Positions 27,368 through 40,373 of a DNA stretch of 64,000 bases are shown piece by piece. Each line of letters begins with the position of its first letter. The first letter of the stretch is position 1. Origin of the DNA: JAJRXR01 sp041402005 (GTDB taxonomy: Bacteria; Planctomycetota; Phycisphaerae; Phycisphaerales; UBA1924). Both the position numbers and the translations under genes were made by a program. Below the pieces are notes generated by a model, which was not told where the DNA came from, ran no database searches, and worked only from the letters and a program-made list of their open reading frames with translations. Location of the stretch: positions 372,001-436,000 of the forward strand of contig JAWKTB010000004.1 in assembly GCA_041402005.1 (NCBI GenBank). Reading direction: 5' to 3'.

Positions 27368-28852
27368 ATGCACCGACGCCCGACGCCACCCCGCCCCCAG
27401 CGCCAGAGCCGTCCCGGCGCCCCGCCTCCCAACCTCACAAAGTCCCGCGCCCTGCACGCCTACGAGAAGCGTGACTTCCGCACCGCCCTCCGCCTCGCGA
27501 CCGAGGCCGCCGCCAAGTCGCCCCGCGACTTCGAGCTCTACCACCTCATGGGCTCGTGCATGGCCAAGCTGGGCTCGCCCGCCTCCGCGCTCGACCTGCT
27601 CGAAAAGGCCGCCAAGCTCCAGCCCCGCCACCCCGGGGTCCTCATCTCCCTCGCCCAGACCTACCGAACCCTCCAGCGCTTCGACGAGATGGACGCCGCG
27701 ATCGACCGCGCCCTCGCCAGCGCCCCGGACCTGCCCGACGCCCTCCACCTCCGCGCCACCTCCCTGCGCGACCGGGGTCGCTACGACGAGGCCCTGCGCA
27801 TCATCACCCCCGCGATCGACAAGGGCTCGAACGACCCCAACTTCCTGATCGCCCACGCCGAGATCTGTGCCGCCACCCGCGACGCCGAGCCCGGCATCGC
27901 CTCCGCGCGCAAGGTCCTCGACCTCCCCAACATCCGCCCCAACGTCCGGCGCGCCGCCTGGTTCCTCCTCGGCTCGCTCCTCGACTCGGCCAAGCGTTAC
28001 GACGAGGCCTTCGAGGCCTTCACCCAGGGCAACGCCCTCGTCGAGGCCAAGGACGACGCCCCGAAGCTCGACACCGTCTCCCGCTGGAGCGCCGAGCGCC
28101 TCGCCTCCATCCCCTTCGCGACCAAACCCTGCGACCTGCCCGTCCTCGTCGTCGGCATGCCACGCTCGGGCACCACCCTCGTCGAGCAGATGCTCGCCGC
28201 CCACCCCAAGATCGGCACCGTCGGCGAATCCCACACCCTCCCCGCCCTCCGGCGCGCGCACAACCCCGCCAACCTCGACCAACGCACGATCGACGAGCTC
28301 CAGGCTCGCTACCTCGCCGAGCTCGCCAAGGCGGGCGATGCCGTCGAGCGTGTCGTCGACAAACTGCCCGGCAACTACATCAACCTCGGCCTGGCCTCCC
28401 GAATCACCCCCGGCGCCCGCGCCATCCACTGCCTCCGCGATCCCCGCGACACCTGCCTCTCGTGCTACTTCCAGAACTTCGGCGACGCCCACTCCTACTC
28501 CCGCGACCTCGCCCTCTGCGCCGCCCAATACGCCGAGCACCTGCGCATCATGGACCACTGGCGCGCCACCCTTGACATGCCCATCCTCGACGTCCACTAC
28601 GCCGACCTCGTTGCGGACCCCGAAGCGGGCGTGCGCCGCATGCTCGACTTCGTCGGCCTCGAGTTCGACGAGGCGTGCCTGCGCTTCTACGAATCCAATC
28701 GCTCGGTCACGACCCTCTCGAGCGCCCAGGTCCGACGCCCCGTCTACACCTCGAGCCTCGCACGATGGAAGCGGTACGAGTCCCACCTGGCGCCGCTGAT
28801 CGAGGCGCTGCGCGCCAATGGCGTGCCCCTCGACGAGGACGCCCAGGCGTGA
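27368..28852 (+). CDS. TPR-sulfotransferase 1 of 4
   Basis: 494 aa. N-terminal TPR repeats (~25-235; FELYHLMGSCMAKLGSPASA and similar) precede a Sulfotransfer_3-type domain. The PAPS 5'-phosphosulfate loop is VGMPRSGTTLVEQ at ~262, and the 3'-phosphate motif lies in CLRDPRDTCLSCYFQNFG. The C-terminus has VRRMLDFVGLEFDEACLRFY. The family transfers sulfate from PAPS to protein or glycan hydroxyls; the TPR part may bind the acceptor. No signal peptide is present. It is the first of four adjacent paralogues and its stop overlaps the next start (GTGA). Confidence 0.88.
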   Translation: MHRRPTPPRPQRQSRPGAPPPNLTKSRALHAYEKRDFRTALRLATEAAAKSPRDFELYHLMGSCMAKLGSPASALDLLEKAAKLQPRHPGVLISLAQTYRTLQRFDEMDAAIDRALASAPDLPDALHLRATSLRDRGRYDEALRIITPAIDKGSNDPNFLIAHAEICAATRDAEPGIASARKVLDLPNIRPNVRRAAWFLLGSLLDSAKRYDEAFEAFTQGNALVEAKDDAPKLDTVSRWSAERLASIPFATKPCDLPVLVVGMPRSGTTLVEQMLAAHPKIGTVGESHTLPALRRAHNPANLDQRTIDELQARYLAELAKAGDAVERVVDKLPGNYINLGLASRITPGARAIHCLRDPRDTCLSCYFQNFGDAHSYSRDLALCAAQYAEHLRIMDHWRATLDMPILDVHYADLVADPEAGVRRMLDFVGLEFDEACLRFYESNRSVTTLSSAQVRRPVYTSSLARWKRYESHLAPLIEALRANGVPLDEDAQA

Positions 28853-30291
28853 GCCCCCCCGCCGCCCCCTCCCCAAAGGAAGCCCTCGCCGAGGCCCGCC
28901 GACGCCTGAATGCCGGCGACCACGCCGGGGCCGCCCAGATCGCCATGAACGCGCTGGTCCGCCGCAAGCGCGACCCGGACCTGCTCGCCGTCCTCGGCGC
29001 CGCCCTCACCCGCGCCGGTCGCGCACGCGATGCCCTCCCCTACCTCGAACGCTCCCTCGAGGTCCGCCCCGTCCACCCCGCCACGATCCTCGACCTGGCC
29101 AACGCCCACCGACACCTGGGCCAGACCGACAAGGCCTTCGAGCTGCTCGACCGCGCGCTCATGTACGAGCCCGGCTACGCCGCCGCCCTCTACGGCAAAG
29201 CGATGCTCCTTCAGACCGTCGGCGAGCACAGACAAGCCCTCGACCTCGTCGCCCCGCACGCGACCAAGGCCGCCGCCGACCCGCGCGTCGTCACCGCCTA
29301 CGCCTCGCTCTGCCGCCAGCTCGCCGACCCCGAGGATGCGGTCCGCGCGCTTGAGGGCGTGTTTTCGCGCGCCAACCTCCCCCCCGCGCACGAGCGCCCC
29401 GCCCGCTTCGAGATGGGCCACGCCCTCGACGCCCTCGCCCGCTACGACGAGGCCTTCGAGCACTTCAAACGCGGCAACGAACTCACCCCGCCCCGCCCCG
29501 AGGGTGACCCCGAGAAGCTCATCAGCGTCTGGAGCAAGGACACGCTCTCGCGCCTCGTGCGCGCGCAAGAACGGTCGGAGCTGCCAGTCCTCGTCGTCGG
29601 CATGCCCCGCTCGGGCACGAGCCTGTGCGAGCAGGTCGTCTGCCGCCACCCCCAGGCCGAGGGCGTGGGCGAGTCGCGCCTGCTGGGCCAGCTCGCCGCC
29701 GCCTCGCCGCCCGCATCGCTCACTCAGCAACGCGTGGACGCGATGGGGCGCCAATATCTCGACATGCTCCGCGCCGCCACGACGCCCCGGACCACCCGTG
29801 TCCTCGACAAGATGCCCGGCAACACGATGACGCTGGGCCTGGCCAGCCGCATCATCCCGGGCGCCCGCGTCGTCTGGCGCCGGCGCGACCCGAGGGACAC
29901 CATCCTCTCCTGCTACTTCCAGGACTTCGGCGCCAACCTCACCTTCACCCGCGACCTCGAGTCCTGCGCCCGCCACCTCGTCGCCCAGGAACGCCTCATG
30001 CGCCACTGGCAGGAGACCCTCGACCTGCCCATCCTCGAGGACCGCTACGAGGAGTTCGTCTCAGACCCGGAAGGCTCCATCCGCCGCCTGCTCGACTTCC
30101 TGGGCCTGCCCTTCGACGAGGCCTGCCTGAGCTTCCACGAATCCCGTCGACGGATGGACACCGCGAGCATGGGCCAGGTCCGCCGCCCCCTGTTCGACAC
30201 GTCCGTCGGGCGCTGGCGCCACTACGAGGCCCAGCTCGCCCCCGCAATCCGAGTCCTGGAGGACGCGTCGGGGGGCGCCAAGGCGGGCTAG
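28849..30291 (+). CDS. TPR-sulfotransferase 2 of 4
   Basis: 480 aa from GTG 28849, overlapping the previous stop by 4 bp. It has the same layout as its neighbours: TPRs (~10-215; LLAVLGAALTRAGRARDALP), a PAPS loop VGMPRSGTSLCEQ at ~250, and RRRDPRDTILSCYFQDFG. Relative to copies 1 and 3, Thr-Thr is Thr-Ser in the loop and the leading Cys-Leu is Trp-Arg-Arg, so it has diverged but keeps the key Arg and Ser. The C-terminal FHESRRRMDTASMGQVRRPL block is shared by the whole set. Confidence 0.87.
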   Translation: MSPPAAPSPKEALAEARRRLNAGDHAGAAQIAMNALVRRKRDPDLLAVLGAALTRAGRARDALPYLERSLEVRPVHPATILDLANAHRHLGQTDKAFELLDRALMYEPGYAAALYGKAMLLQTVGEHRQALDLVAPHATKAAADPRVVTAYASLCRQLADPEDAVRALEGVFSRANLPPAHERPARFEMGHALDALARYDEAFEHFKRGNELTPPRPEGDPEKLISVWSKDTLSRLVRAQERSELPVLVVGMPRSGTSLCEQVVCRHPQAEGVGESRLLGQLAAASPPASLTQQRVDAMGRQYLDMLRAATTPRTTRVLDKMPGNTMTLGLASRIIPGARVVWRRRDPRDTILSCYFQDFGANLTFTRDLESCARHLVAQERLMRHWQETLDLPILEDRYEEFVSDPEGSIRRLLDFLGLPFDEACLSFHESRRRMDTASMGQVRRPLFDTSVGRWRHYEAQLAPAIRVLEDASGGAKAG

Positions 30292-30315
30292 ACTCGCCTC
30301 CGACGGACCCCCACC

Positions 30316-31764
30316 ATGTCGAAGACGTTCGGAAAGCAAAAGGCGGCGCCCTCGACCCTCCAGATCACCCGCCAGCGCGCCAACCAGACCCTCGACGCCG
30401 GCGAGTTCCCCACCGCCATCGCCCTCGCCAACGACGCCCTCAAGATCGACCCCAACGACGCGGACATGCTCTACGTCCTCGGGTGGGGCCTGGTCCAGAA
30501 CGGCGCCCTCCAGCCCGGAGCGATCAAGCTCCGCCAGGCCATCGGACGCGACCCCTCGCACATCAAGACCCTGTGCGCCCTGGCCGAGTTCCACCGCATC
30601 ACCAGCGAGCCCGAGAAGGGGATCGAGTACGCCGACCGCGCGATCGCCCTGACCGAGTCGATCCGCCCGCTCTCGATCAAAGTCGCCTGTCTGGCCAGCC
30701 TCGGGCGCTACCAGGAGGCGGCCGACCTGCTCGCCCCGCGCGCCAAGAAAGAGGACGCCGAGCTGACCGCGGTCGTCGCCTACTCGGACCTCGCCGACGC
30801 CCTCGGGCACGCCGAGGAGGGCATCGAGCTGATCCAAAAGGCGCTCGAGAAGCCCATTTTCAACAAGGGCGCCCGCAACGGCGCCCTGTACATCCTCGGG
30901 CGCCTGCTCGACAAGGTCGGCCGCTACGACGAGGCCTTCGACGCCTTCCAGCGCGCCAACAACATGAACAAGCCGGGCCCGCGGTTCGAGATCGACGGCA
31001 TCAAGTCTCTCTGGACGCGCGAGGCCATCCAGAACGCCAAGAAGTGCCGCTTCAGCTCCGACCGCCCCGTCCTCGTCGTCGGCATGCCCCGCTCGGGCAC
31101 GACCCTCACCGAGCGGATCATCGCCGCCCACCCCAAGGGCGCGGGCGTCGGCGAGCAGACCCTCCTGCTCGAAGTCGCCAAGGTCGATCCCGCGCAGCTG
31201 ACCCAGGCCATGGTGGACGCCGGGGGCAAGCGGTACCTCGACATGCTCGACCGCCTCGGGGGCAAGTCCGCGCTGCGTGTCGTCGACAAGATGCCCGACA
31301 ACTACCAGGTCCTGTGCATCGCCGCCTGCATGATCCCGGGCGCCCGCGTCATCCACTGCCTGCGCGACCCCCGCGACACGTGCCTGTCCTGCTACTTCCA
31401 GAACTTCGGCGTCCGCCACCTCTACACCACCGATCTCGCGGAGGTCGCGTACCGCTACGTCGTCCACCTCAACCTCATGAAGCACTGGCGCGAGGCCACC
31501 GACCTGCCCATCCTCGAACTCAAGTACGAGGAGCTCGTCGCCGACCCCGAGACCCAGGTCAGGCGGATGCTCGACTTCCTGGGCCTGCCCTTCGACGAGC
31601 GCTGCCTGGAGTTCCACCGCTCGAAGAAGCTCGTCGCGACGGCGAGCCGCGACCAGGTCCGCCAGCCCCTGTACAAGACGAGCGTCGCCCGCTGGGAACG
31701 GTACAAGGACCACATCGGGCCGATGCTCGACGTGCTTCGCGAGGGTGGCGCGATCACGGATTGA
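30316..31764 (+). CDS. TPR-sulfotransferase 3 of 4
   Basis: 482 aa. TPR repeats (~20-230; ALKIDPNDADMLYVLGWGLV) are followed by the PAPS loop VGMPRSGTTLTERI at ~255 and CLRDPRDTCLSCYFQNFG, identical to copy 1 over that stretch. It starts 24 bp after copy 2, so the array is probably one transcript. The acceptor is unknown. Lys content is higher than in the other copies (KKLVATASRDQVRQPLYK). Confidence 0.87.
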   Translation: MSKTFGKQKAAPSTLQITRQRANQTLDAGEFPTAIALANDALKIDPNDADMLYVLGWGLVQNGALQPGAIKLRQAIGRDPSHIKTLCALAEFHRITSEPEKGIEYADRAIALTESIRPLSIKVACLASLGRYQEAADLLAPRAKKEDAELTAVVAYSDLADALGHAEEGIELIQKALEKPIFNKGARNGALYILGRLLDKVGRYDEAFDAFQRANNMNKPGPRFEIDGIKSLWTREAIQNAKKCRFSSDRPVLVVGMPRSGTTLTERIIAAHPKGAGVGEQTLLLEVAKVDPAQLTQAMVDAGGKRYLDMLDRLGGKSALRVVDKMPDNYQVLCIAACMIPGARVIHCLRDPRDTCLSCYFQNFGVRHLYTTDLAEVAYRYVVHLNLMKHWREATDLPILELKYEELVADPETQVRRMLDFLGLPFDERCLEFHRSKKLVATASRDQVRQPLYKTSVARWERYKDHIGPMLDVLREGGAITD

Positions 31765-31795
31765 GCCACGGACCGATCCACTTTGGGGCGCGCGC

Positions 31796-33264
31796 ATGAG
31801 CGTGGTCGGACCAGGCCTCCCGACGCCGAGCCAACCGGGCCCACGCGATCCGTCCCGCAGCGCGATCGAGGCGATCGCCGCGGGACGCTTCGACGACGCC
31901 GTCCGGCTCGCGCAGGAAGCCTTGCGGGCCCGCCCCGACGACTCGGCCATGCGTCACATCCTCGGCGCCTCGCTCACCCGACTCGGACGCCCCGAGGAGG
32001 GCCTCGAGCATCTTCAAGCCGCGACGACCGCCCAGCCCAACAACCCCCTCGCCCTCGCCGACCTCGCCGAGTGCCTGCGCTTCCTCGATCGACTCGACGA
32101 CGCCCACGCCGCCCTTGACACGGCACTGACAATTCGACCCGCCTTCCCTCCGGCGGTCTTTCAGAAACTGCTCATCCACCAGCACACGGGCGAGCCCGCC
32201 CGCGCGATCGAGTTGGGCGAGCCGCTCGCGCGGGGCGAGGGCGCCGACCCCAACATGGTGATCCTGGTCGCAAACCTCTGTCGCCAGACCGGGCGCACGG
32301 GCGAGGGGATCGCCCTGGTCGAGCGGGCGTTGGCGACGCCGAACCTGCACCCGCAGCTGCGCCGCGAGGCCTTGTTCGCGCTCGGACACCTGCGCGACGC
32401 CAAGGGCGAGTACGACGCCGCCTTCGACGCCTTCCGCCGCGCCAACGCCCTCATGCCCGCCGGCCCGCCAGCCAGCGCCGAGGCGATCATCCGCGAGTGG
32501 CCCAAGGACCGCGTCCGCTGGCTCCCCCACGCCTCGGTTCGCGACGAGACCCCGGTCCTTATCGTCGGCATGCCCCGCACGGGCTCGACGCTGCTCGAAC
32601 AGATCCTGGTCAGCGGGCGCTCGTGCGAGAGCGTGGGCGAGTCGCGCGCCCTGCCGATGCTCGCTCGCCGGGCGTCGCCGGCGACCCTGACCCACCCACT
32701 CGCCGACGTCCTGAGTGAGGAATACCTGCTGACGCTGCGCCCCCTGGCGGTCCCGCCGGTGACACGCGTCATCGACAAGCACCCGGGCGGGTTCCTCCAC
32801 CTGGGCCTGGCCTCGTGCATCCTCCCGGGCGCGCACGTGATCGAGACGCTCCGCGACCCGCGCGACGTCTGCCTGTCGTGCTACTTCCAGAACTTCGGCC
32901 CTCACCTGGGCTTCGCGACCGACCTGCGCCGCATCGCCCGCCAGCTCGTCGCGTGCCGGCGCTTGATGACCCACTGGCGCGAGGCGACGGACCTGGCCAT
33001 CCACGCCGTCCGCTTCGAGACGCTGGTCAGCGAGCCCGAGGCGATGGTCCGCGAAGTCAGCGACTTCCTCGGGATCGAGTACGACCCGGCTTGCCTGTCC
33101 TTCCACGAGTCTCGCCGCCACGTGAACACCGCCAGCGCCGCCCAGGTCCGCCGCCCCCTGAACACCCACGGCGTCGGTCGGTGGCGGAACTATGAGACGC
33201 ACTTGGCCCCGGTGCTCGAAGAACTCGAGAAGGCGGGCGTGTCCCTCGACGAAGAAACGCCGAC

Positions 33265-33268
<4 letters not shown>
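31796..33268 (+). CDS. TPR-sulfotransferase 4 of 4
   Basis: 490 aa from ATG 31796, 31 bp after copy 3. The TPR region spans ~20-225. The PAPS loop is VGMPRTGSTLLEQIL at ~257, with SGT changed to TGS; the 3'-phosphate motif is LRDPRDVCLSCYFQNFG. Its last codon overlaps gcvP on the other strand through a shared CTAG, so the two genes end face to face without a terminator. It is the most divergent member of the array. Confidence 0.86.
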
Positions 33269-36183
<2,915 letters not shown>

Positions 36184-36327
36184 CCCTGCTCCCTGCCCGG
36201 CGCCCCCAATCAACAAATCGCGGCCCCGGGACGCAACTGTAGCGGTCGAGCCCCGCCCCGGTTCCCCGCATCACGCCACACCCACGCCCGTACACTCGGG
36301 GTGAACCACCCGCGACGGAGGCAGGCG

Positions 36328-38235
36328 TTGAGACCCGACCGTGCGTTGCTCGCCCTCCTGCTCGTCGCACCGACGCTCGCGGCCCAGGACGCCCAACCGG
36401 CCCCCGAGCCGGCGTCTGAGCCAACTCTTGATCTGGTCGAGCGCTACCGCGAGTTCGTCAGCACGCTGGCCGACCCGGCGATGGAGGGGCGCCTCCCGGG
36501 CGAGCCCGGCGCCGAGATGGCCGCCTCCTACATCCAGGGCGTCTTCACCCGCCTTCACCTCGAGCCCGCGTTCCCCCAGACTTCGACCGCCGACGACGGG
36601 ACCGAGGTGCTCACGCCCCGGGCGACGTACCGCCAGCCGATGGAGCTCGGCGCCGACGCCCGCGTCACCGCCGCCGTCGTCTCCATCGCGGGCGAGGTGC
36701 TGACACTGGGCCAGGACTTCACCGTCTTGGGCTTGTCGGCCAGCGGGAAGTTCGAGGGGACATGCACGTTCGTGGGGTACTCGATCCCCTCGGGTCCCAA
36801 GGGTTACCTCGGGTACGCGCCGAACACGAATCTGGGGGACAAGGCGGCGCTCATGCTCCGCTTCGAGCCCATGAACGAGCTCGGCGCGAGCAAGTGGGCC
36901 GACGAGGGGTGGACGCGCAACTCGATGCTGACCGCCAAGGTCGCCGCCGCCCAGCGACGGGGCGCCAAGGCCGCCATTGTCGTCACGCCCCCCGACGCCG
37001 CCGACGACCGCGTCGGGCGCCTGGCCGACACCAGCGAGACGCTCGACGGCCAGGGCTACTTCGACATCCCGGTCATCATGATCACCCCCGAGGTCGCCGA
37101 CCGCCTCGTCAAGGCGGGCGACCCCCAGCATCGCGCCCTCAACGACCTCAAGGTTCTCGCCGACACCGAGCAGACGATCGTCGAGTTGCCCGAAGTCCAG
37201 GTCTCGATCGACGTCACAATCGAGTCGGCGCCGATCTCGACGGACAACATGGGCGCGGTCCTGCCCGGGCGGGGCGACCTCGCCGACGAGTACGTCGTGA
37301 TCAGCGGGCACTACGACCACATCGGTCGGGGCGAGTGGGGCTCGCTCGCGCCCGATCGCGCCGGCGAGATCCACCCGGGCGCCGACGACAACGCCTCGGG
37401 CGCCGCGGGCGTCCTCTTGGCCGCCGAGATCATGCGCGACGCCTACGACAAGCTCCCCCCGGACCAGCCCGCCCGCTCGATCCTCTTCCTCTCGTTCACC
37501 GCCGAGGAATCGGGCCTCGACGGCTCGCGCTTCTACCTCGAGCACCCCATCGTCCCCACCGAGTCCCATGCCCTCGACCTGAACATGGACATGGTCGGCC
37601 GCATGCGCGATGGCTTCCTCTTCGTCGCCGGCGTCGAGTCCGGCGAGGGCCTCCTCGACCTCGCCCAGCCACACTTCACAGAGTCCGGCCTGGGCATCAC
37701 CACCGCCCCCGGCATCGAGTCGGGACGCTCCGACCACGCCAACTTCGACGCCAAGCGGATCCCTTTCCTCCACTTCACGACCGGCGGGCACGCCGAGTAC
37801 CACACCCCCGACGACACCATCGACACCATCGAGGTCGAGGGCGCCGTCCGCGTGCTCACCCTCCTGACCGACATCGCCCGCGACGAGGCGACACGCGAGG
37901 GGCACATGGCGTACACGGGCGAACGCCTCCGCCAGTCGCTCGCCGCGAAGGATCAGTCGCGTCCGCGCGTCCGCGTCGGTCTCGTCCCGGCGGCCCGCTC
38001 ACCCCGCGCCGGCGTGCTCGTCCGCGCCGTCGCGCCCGACAGCCCTACCGCCGACGCCGGCCTCGAGGCGGGCGACCGGATCACGACGTGGAACGGCAAG
38101 GACGTCGCCGACGCCCAGGCCTGGGCCCAGCTCCTGCTCGAGAGTTCCCCGGGCGACACCGTCGAGGTCACGTTCTTCCGCAACGAGACCGAGATCACCC
38201 GGCGCATCCGCCTCAAGGGCGTCGGCGAGGAGTGA
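36328..38235 (+). CDS. Exported M28-family metallopeptidase with PA-like insert and PDZ domain
   Basis: 635 aa from TTG 36328, chosen because GGAGG lies 6 bp upstream and a compact signal peptide (RPDRALLALLLVAPTLAAQ) follows. An in-frame GTG at 36301 is the alternative. A PA-like region (~100-260) precedes the M28 catalytic core, whose zinc ligands fall in ISGHYDHIG (~324), GADDNASG (~351), TAEESG (~391), LNMDMVG and GGHAEYHTPDD. A C-terminal PDZ domain (~545-635; AVAPDSPTADAGLEAGDRI) probably recruits substrate. It would be a periplasmic aminopeptidase. A TACACT hexamer at 36292-36297 may be its -10 element. Confidence 0.9.
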   Translation: MRPDRALLALLLVAPTLAAQDAQPAPEPASEPTLDLVERYREFVSTLADPAMEGRLPGEPGAEMAASYIQGVFTRLHLEPAFPQTSTADDGTEVLTPRATYRQPMELGADARVTAAVVSIAGEVLTLGQDFTVLGLSASGKFEGTCTFVGYSIPSGPKGYLGYAPNTNLGDKAALMLRFEPMNELGASKWADEGWTRNSMLTAKVAAAQRRGAKAAIVVTPPDAADDRVGRLADTSETLDGQGYFDIPVIMITPEVADRLVKAGDPQHRALNDLKVLADTEQTIVELPEVQVSIDVTIESAPISTDNMGAVLPGRGDLADEYVVISGHYDHIGRGEWGSLAPDRAGEIHPGADDNASGAAGVLLAAEIMRDAYDKLPPDQPARSILFLSFTAEESGLDGSRFYLEHPIVPTESHALDLNMDMVGRMRDGFLFVAGVESGEGLLDLAQPHFTESGLGITTAPGIESGRSDHANFDAKRIPFLHFTTGGHAEYHTPDDTIDTIEVEGAVRVLTLLTDIARDEATREGHMAYTGERLRQSLAAKDQSRPRVRVGLVPAARSPRAGVLVRAVAPDSPTADAGLEAGDRITTWNGKDVADAQAWAQLLLESSPGDTVEVTFFRNETEITRRIRLKGVGEE

Positions 38236-38253
38236 CCGGGCCGTCGCCCGCGC

Positions 38254-38838
38254 TCAGCCGAACCAGCGCAGGCGCCATCCCCCGTGCTCGAAGACCATGT
38301 CCATGAAGGTCCACGTGAGGCCCCGTTTGCCAAGCCCCGTCAACTCCAGGCGGAACACGTTGTCCCCCTGGGCCTTCATGAACACGCCGGGCGTGAACTC
38401 ACCCATCGGCATCGCATTGAACAGCTTGCGGATCACGTCCTGATGCTGCTGGAGGTACTTGAAGCCCTCGAGCGGGTCGACGCCGCGCTCGGCGAACTCC
38501 TTCTTCGAGATCTCGCTGAGCACCTGATCGACGAAAAGCTCCGGCTCGTTATTGGCGAGCGTCGTGTAGATGTGCGCCATGAGCTGGCGCCCGGTCTTGG
38601 ACACGAGGATCACCGTGCCGTCCTCGTGCTCGATCCGGAGCGTCTGTTTCTCGGCGTCGAGCACCTCGCCCTTGCCCTGGACGCTCTTCTTCGCCCCCTT
38701 GGTCGTCACGTCCGTGCCGACCTGGGCGCCGGGCAGGCCCGACAGCATCGGCTCGTACTTGACGACCCGCTGGTATCGACACCCCCCCGCCACCAGCAGG
38801 AGGACGACCATCGCGGGGATGAGCCAGGACGTGCGCAT
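38254..38838 (-). CDS. Putative lipoprotein, unknown function
   Basis: 194 aa. The start MRTSWLIPAMVVLLLVAGGC is a lipoprotein signal with the lipobox Cys at 20. The mature part has KYEPMLSGLPGAQVG and then an alpha/beta region (GTVILVSKTGRQLMAHIYTT). The C-terminus (FMDMVFEHGGWRLRWF) resembles DUF4878/NTF2-like tails, but I do not recognise the family. Its ATG lies 9 bp after the stop of the DinB gene, so the two are probably an operon. Confidence 0.75.
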   Translation of the reverse strand: MRTSWLIPAMVVLLLVAGGCRYQRVVKYEPMLSGLPGAQVGTDVTTKGAKKSVQGKGEVLDAEKQTLRIEHEDGTVILVSKTGRQLMAHIYTTLANNEPELFVDQVLSEISKKEFAERGVDPLEGFKYLQQHQDVIRKLFNAMPMGEFTPGVFMKAQGDNVFRLELTGLGKRGLTWTFMDMVFEHGGWRLRWFG

Positions 38839-38846
38839 CGCTGGTG

Positions 38847-39455
38847 TCACTCTTCGCCCCGCCCCGCCCCCGGTTCGCCCCCCAGCAGGCGCGAGACCTT
38901 CGCGTTGACGAACCGGGCATGGTGCTCGAAGTGCCAGACCTCGAAGCAGACCATGGCGCGGACGCTCAGCTCGCCGAACTCCGGGTGCATCGCCACCCGC
39001 TCCCACGCGCCCTCGGGCACGAGCTCGAGCGTCGAGGCCGTCCACTGACGCAGCGTGTGAACCGCCGCGACGAACGCCCCGACTGGCGGCCTAATCGCCC
39101 CGCCCCCGAACGTCGCCCCGATCCCCCCGCCGTAGATCCCCGAGTCCACGAACGCCTGCTCGTCCCACGTCTGCACGACCGGGCGATCCTCCGCCAGCGC
39201 CCTCCGGATCCGGTGCGTCTGCACCACCTCTGTCTCCGCGAGGTGCCCGAGAACCACCCGGATCGGCCACTTGCCCACCCCCGCGTCCCCCAGGAACGCC
39301 ATGTCGAGTTGCTCGTCGTCGAGGGAGAAGACGCGGGGGTCGAGGCGATCGACCGCCGTGCGGAACCGGTCGAGCAGGACGCCCGCCTCCAGCCCCGCCA
39401 GCTCGCGCTCGAACGGCGCGTACGCGTCGAATGTGGTGCCCAGGCCCCGCGTCAT
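38847..39455 (-). CDS. DinB-like family protein
   Basis: 202 aa four-helix-bundle protein of the DinB/DUF664 superfamily. The metal-ligand pattern is visible: RVVLGHLAETEVVQTHRI (first His) and CFEVWHFEHHARFVN (His pair near 175). Members are nickel/zinc-binding proteins, often thiol transferases or of unknown role. GGAGG lies just before the ATG. It diverges from the thioesterase gene, with 55 bp between the two starts, and is followed by the lipoprotein gene. Confidence 0.8.
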   Translation of the reverse strand: MTRGLGTTFDAYAPFERELAGLEAGVLLDRFRTAVDRLDPRVFSLDDEQLDMAFLGDAGVGKWPIRVVLGHLAETEVVQTHRIRRALAEDRPVVQTWDEQAFVDSGIYGGGIGATFGGGAIRPPVGAFVAAVHTLRQWTASTLELVPEGAWERVAMHPEFGELSVRAMVCFEVWHFEHHARFVNAKVSRLLGGEPGAGRGEE

Positions 39456-39510
39456 GCCACCTCCGCTGCCCCGACGATACGCCCCGCCCCCAGGCGGTAC
39501 CCTCCACGCG

Positions 39511-39909
39511 ATGGCCGCCCCCCGCCCGAACCCCTCTGAGCGTCGTCTCGCCCTCCGCGTCGTGACGATGCCCCGCGACACGAACCCCTACGGCACCATC
39601 TTCGGCGGCGTCATCCTCTCCTACATCGACCAGGCCGCCTTCGTCCAGGCCCTGTGCCACGGCGACTTCATCTGGGTCACCGCCTCCATCGAGCGCGTCG
39701 ACTTCCTCGCCCCCGTGAACCTGGGCGCCGTCGTCACGCTCTACACCCGCACCGTCCGCGCCGGGCGGACCAGCGTCACGATTGAGGTCGAGGTCGAGAC
39801 CCAGCGCGACCCAGCGGTCGAGCCGGTCCGCGTCACCACCGCCACCACCACCCTCGTCGCCCTGGATGCCCAGGGACGCCCCACCCCGTTTGCCGCCTCC
39901 AACTCCTGA
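39511..39909 (+). CDS. Acyl-CoA thioesterase, YciA-like hotdog protein
   Basis: 132 aa single hotdog domain. TMPRDTNPYGTIFGGVILSY contains the conserved N-x-x-G-x-x-F-GG core, and FVTASIERVDFLAPVN-like text (WVTASIERVDFLAPVNLG) follows, as in YciA/BACH. It would hydrolyse acyl-CoA to free acid and CoA in the cytosol. Chain-length preference cannot be read. No strong ribosome site is visible. Confidence 0.9.
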   Translation: MAAPRPNPSERRLALRVVTMPRDTNPYGTIFGGVILSYIDQAAFVQALCHGDFIWVTASIERVDFLAPVNLGAVVTLYTRTVRAGRTSVTIEVEVETQRDPAVEPVRVTTATTTLVALDAQGRPTPFAASNS

Positions 39910-39947
39910 GCTATCCTGAGGCCAAACACCTTCCCACGGAGTTCGAC

Positions 39948-40373
39948 GTGCCCCTCGGCAACTTCTTCGGCAAGTCCAAAAAACCCGACGATAACGCCCA
40001 GCCCGCCGGCGGGGGCGAGGTCCTTCTCGACTCGGTCCACGCCCGGGCCGAGGGAATGCCCGGCTACGCCGCGGCGACCGTCAAGACCGAACGCATCGCC
40101 GAGCGTGAGGGCCCCATCCTCGTCACCGAGCTCAGCCAGGCCGCCAAGAGCCGCGACCACCGGATCATCCTCGACCTCGCCGAGGTCTACCTGATCAGCT
40201 CCGCCGGCATCGGCTCGCTCGTCCAGCTCCACCGCGCCTGCGCCGCCGACAACGGCAAGCTCGTCCTCTTCGGGCTCAACCGCGAGCTGCTCGAGCTGCT
40301 CCGCATCGCGCGCCTCGACCGCATGTTCAACATCGCCAAGTCGCGCGAGGACGCCGTCGAGGCGGTGGCGTGA
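39948..40373 (+). CDS. STAS-domain protein (anti-sigma factor antagonist type)
   Basis: 141 aa from GTG 39948 with ACGGAG 9 bp upstream. After ~35 disordered residues, a STAS domain follows: GPILVTELSQAAKSRDHRIILDL, then AEVYLISSAGIGSLVQLH. The Ser in LISSAGIG is the usual phosphorylation site of SpoIIAA/RsbV-like proteins. Partner switch proteins (RsbW-type kinase, PP2C) are not in the window. Its stop overlaps purN by 4 bp (GTGA). Confidence 0.9.
   Translation: MPLGNFFGKSKKPDDNAQPAGGGEVLLDSVHARAEGMPGYAAATVKTERIAEREGPILVTELSQAAKSRDHRIILDLAEVYLISSAGIGSLVQLHRACAADNGKLVLFGLNRELLELLRIARLDRMFNIAKSREDAVEAVA

Noticed and set aside
36184..36327. Glycine riboswitch before gcvP
   Set aside because: The upstream gap has no tandem aptamer-like conserved cores.
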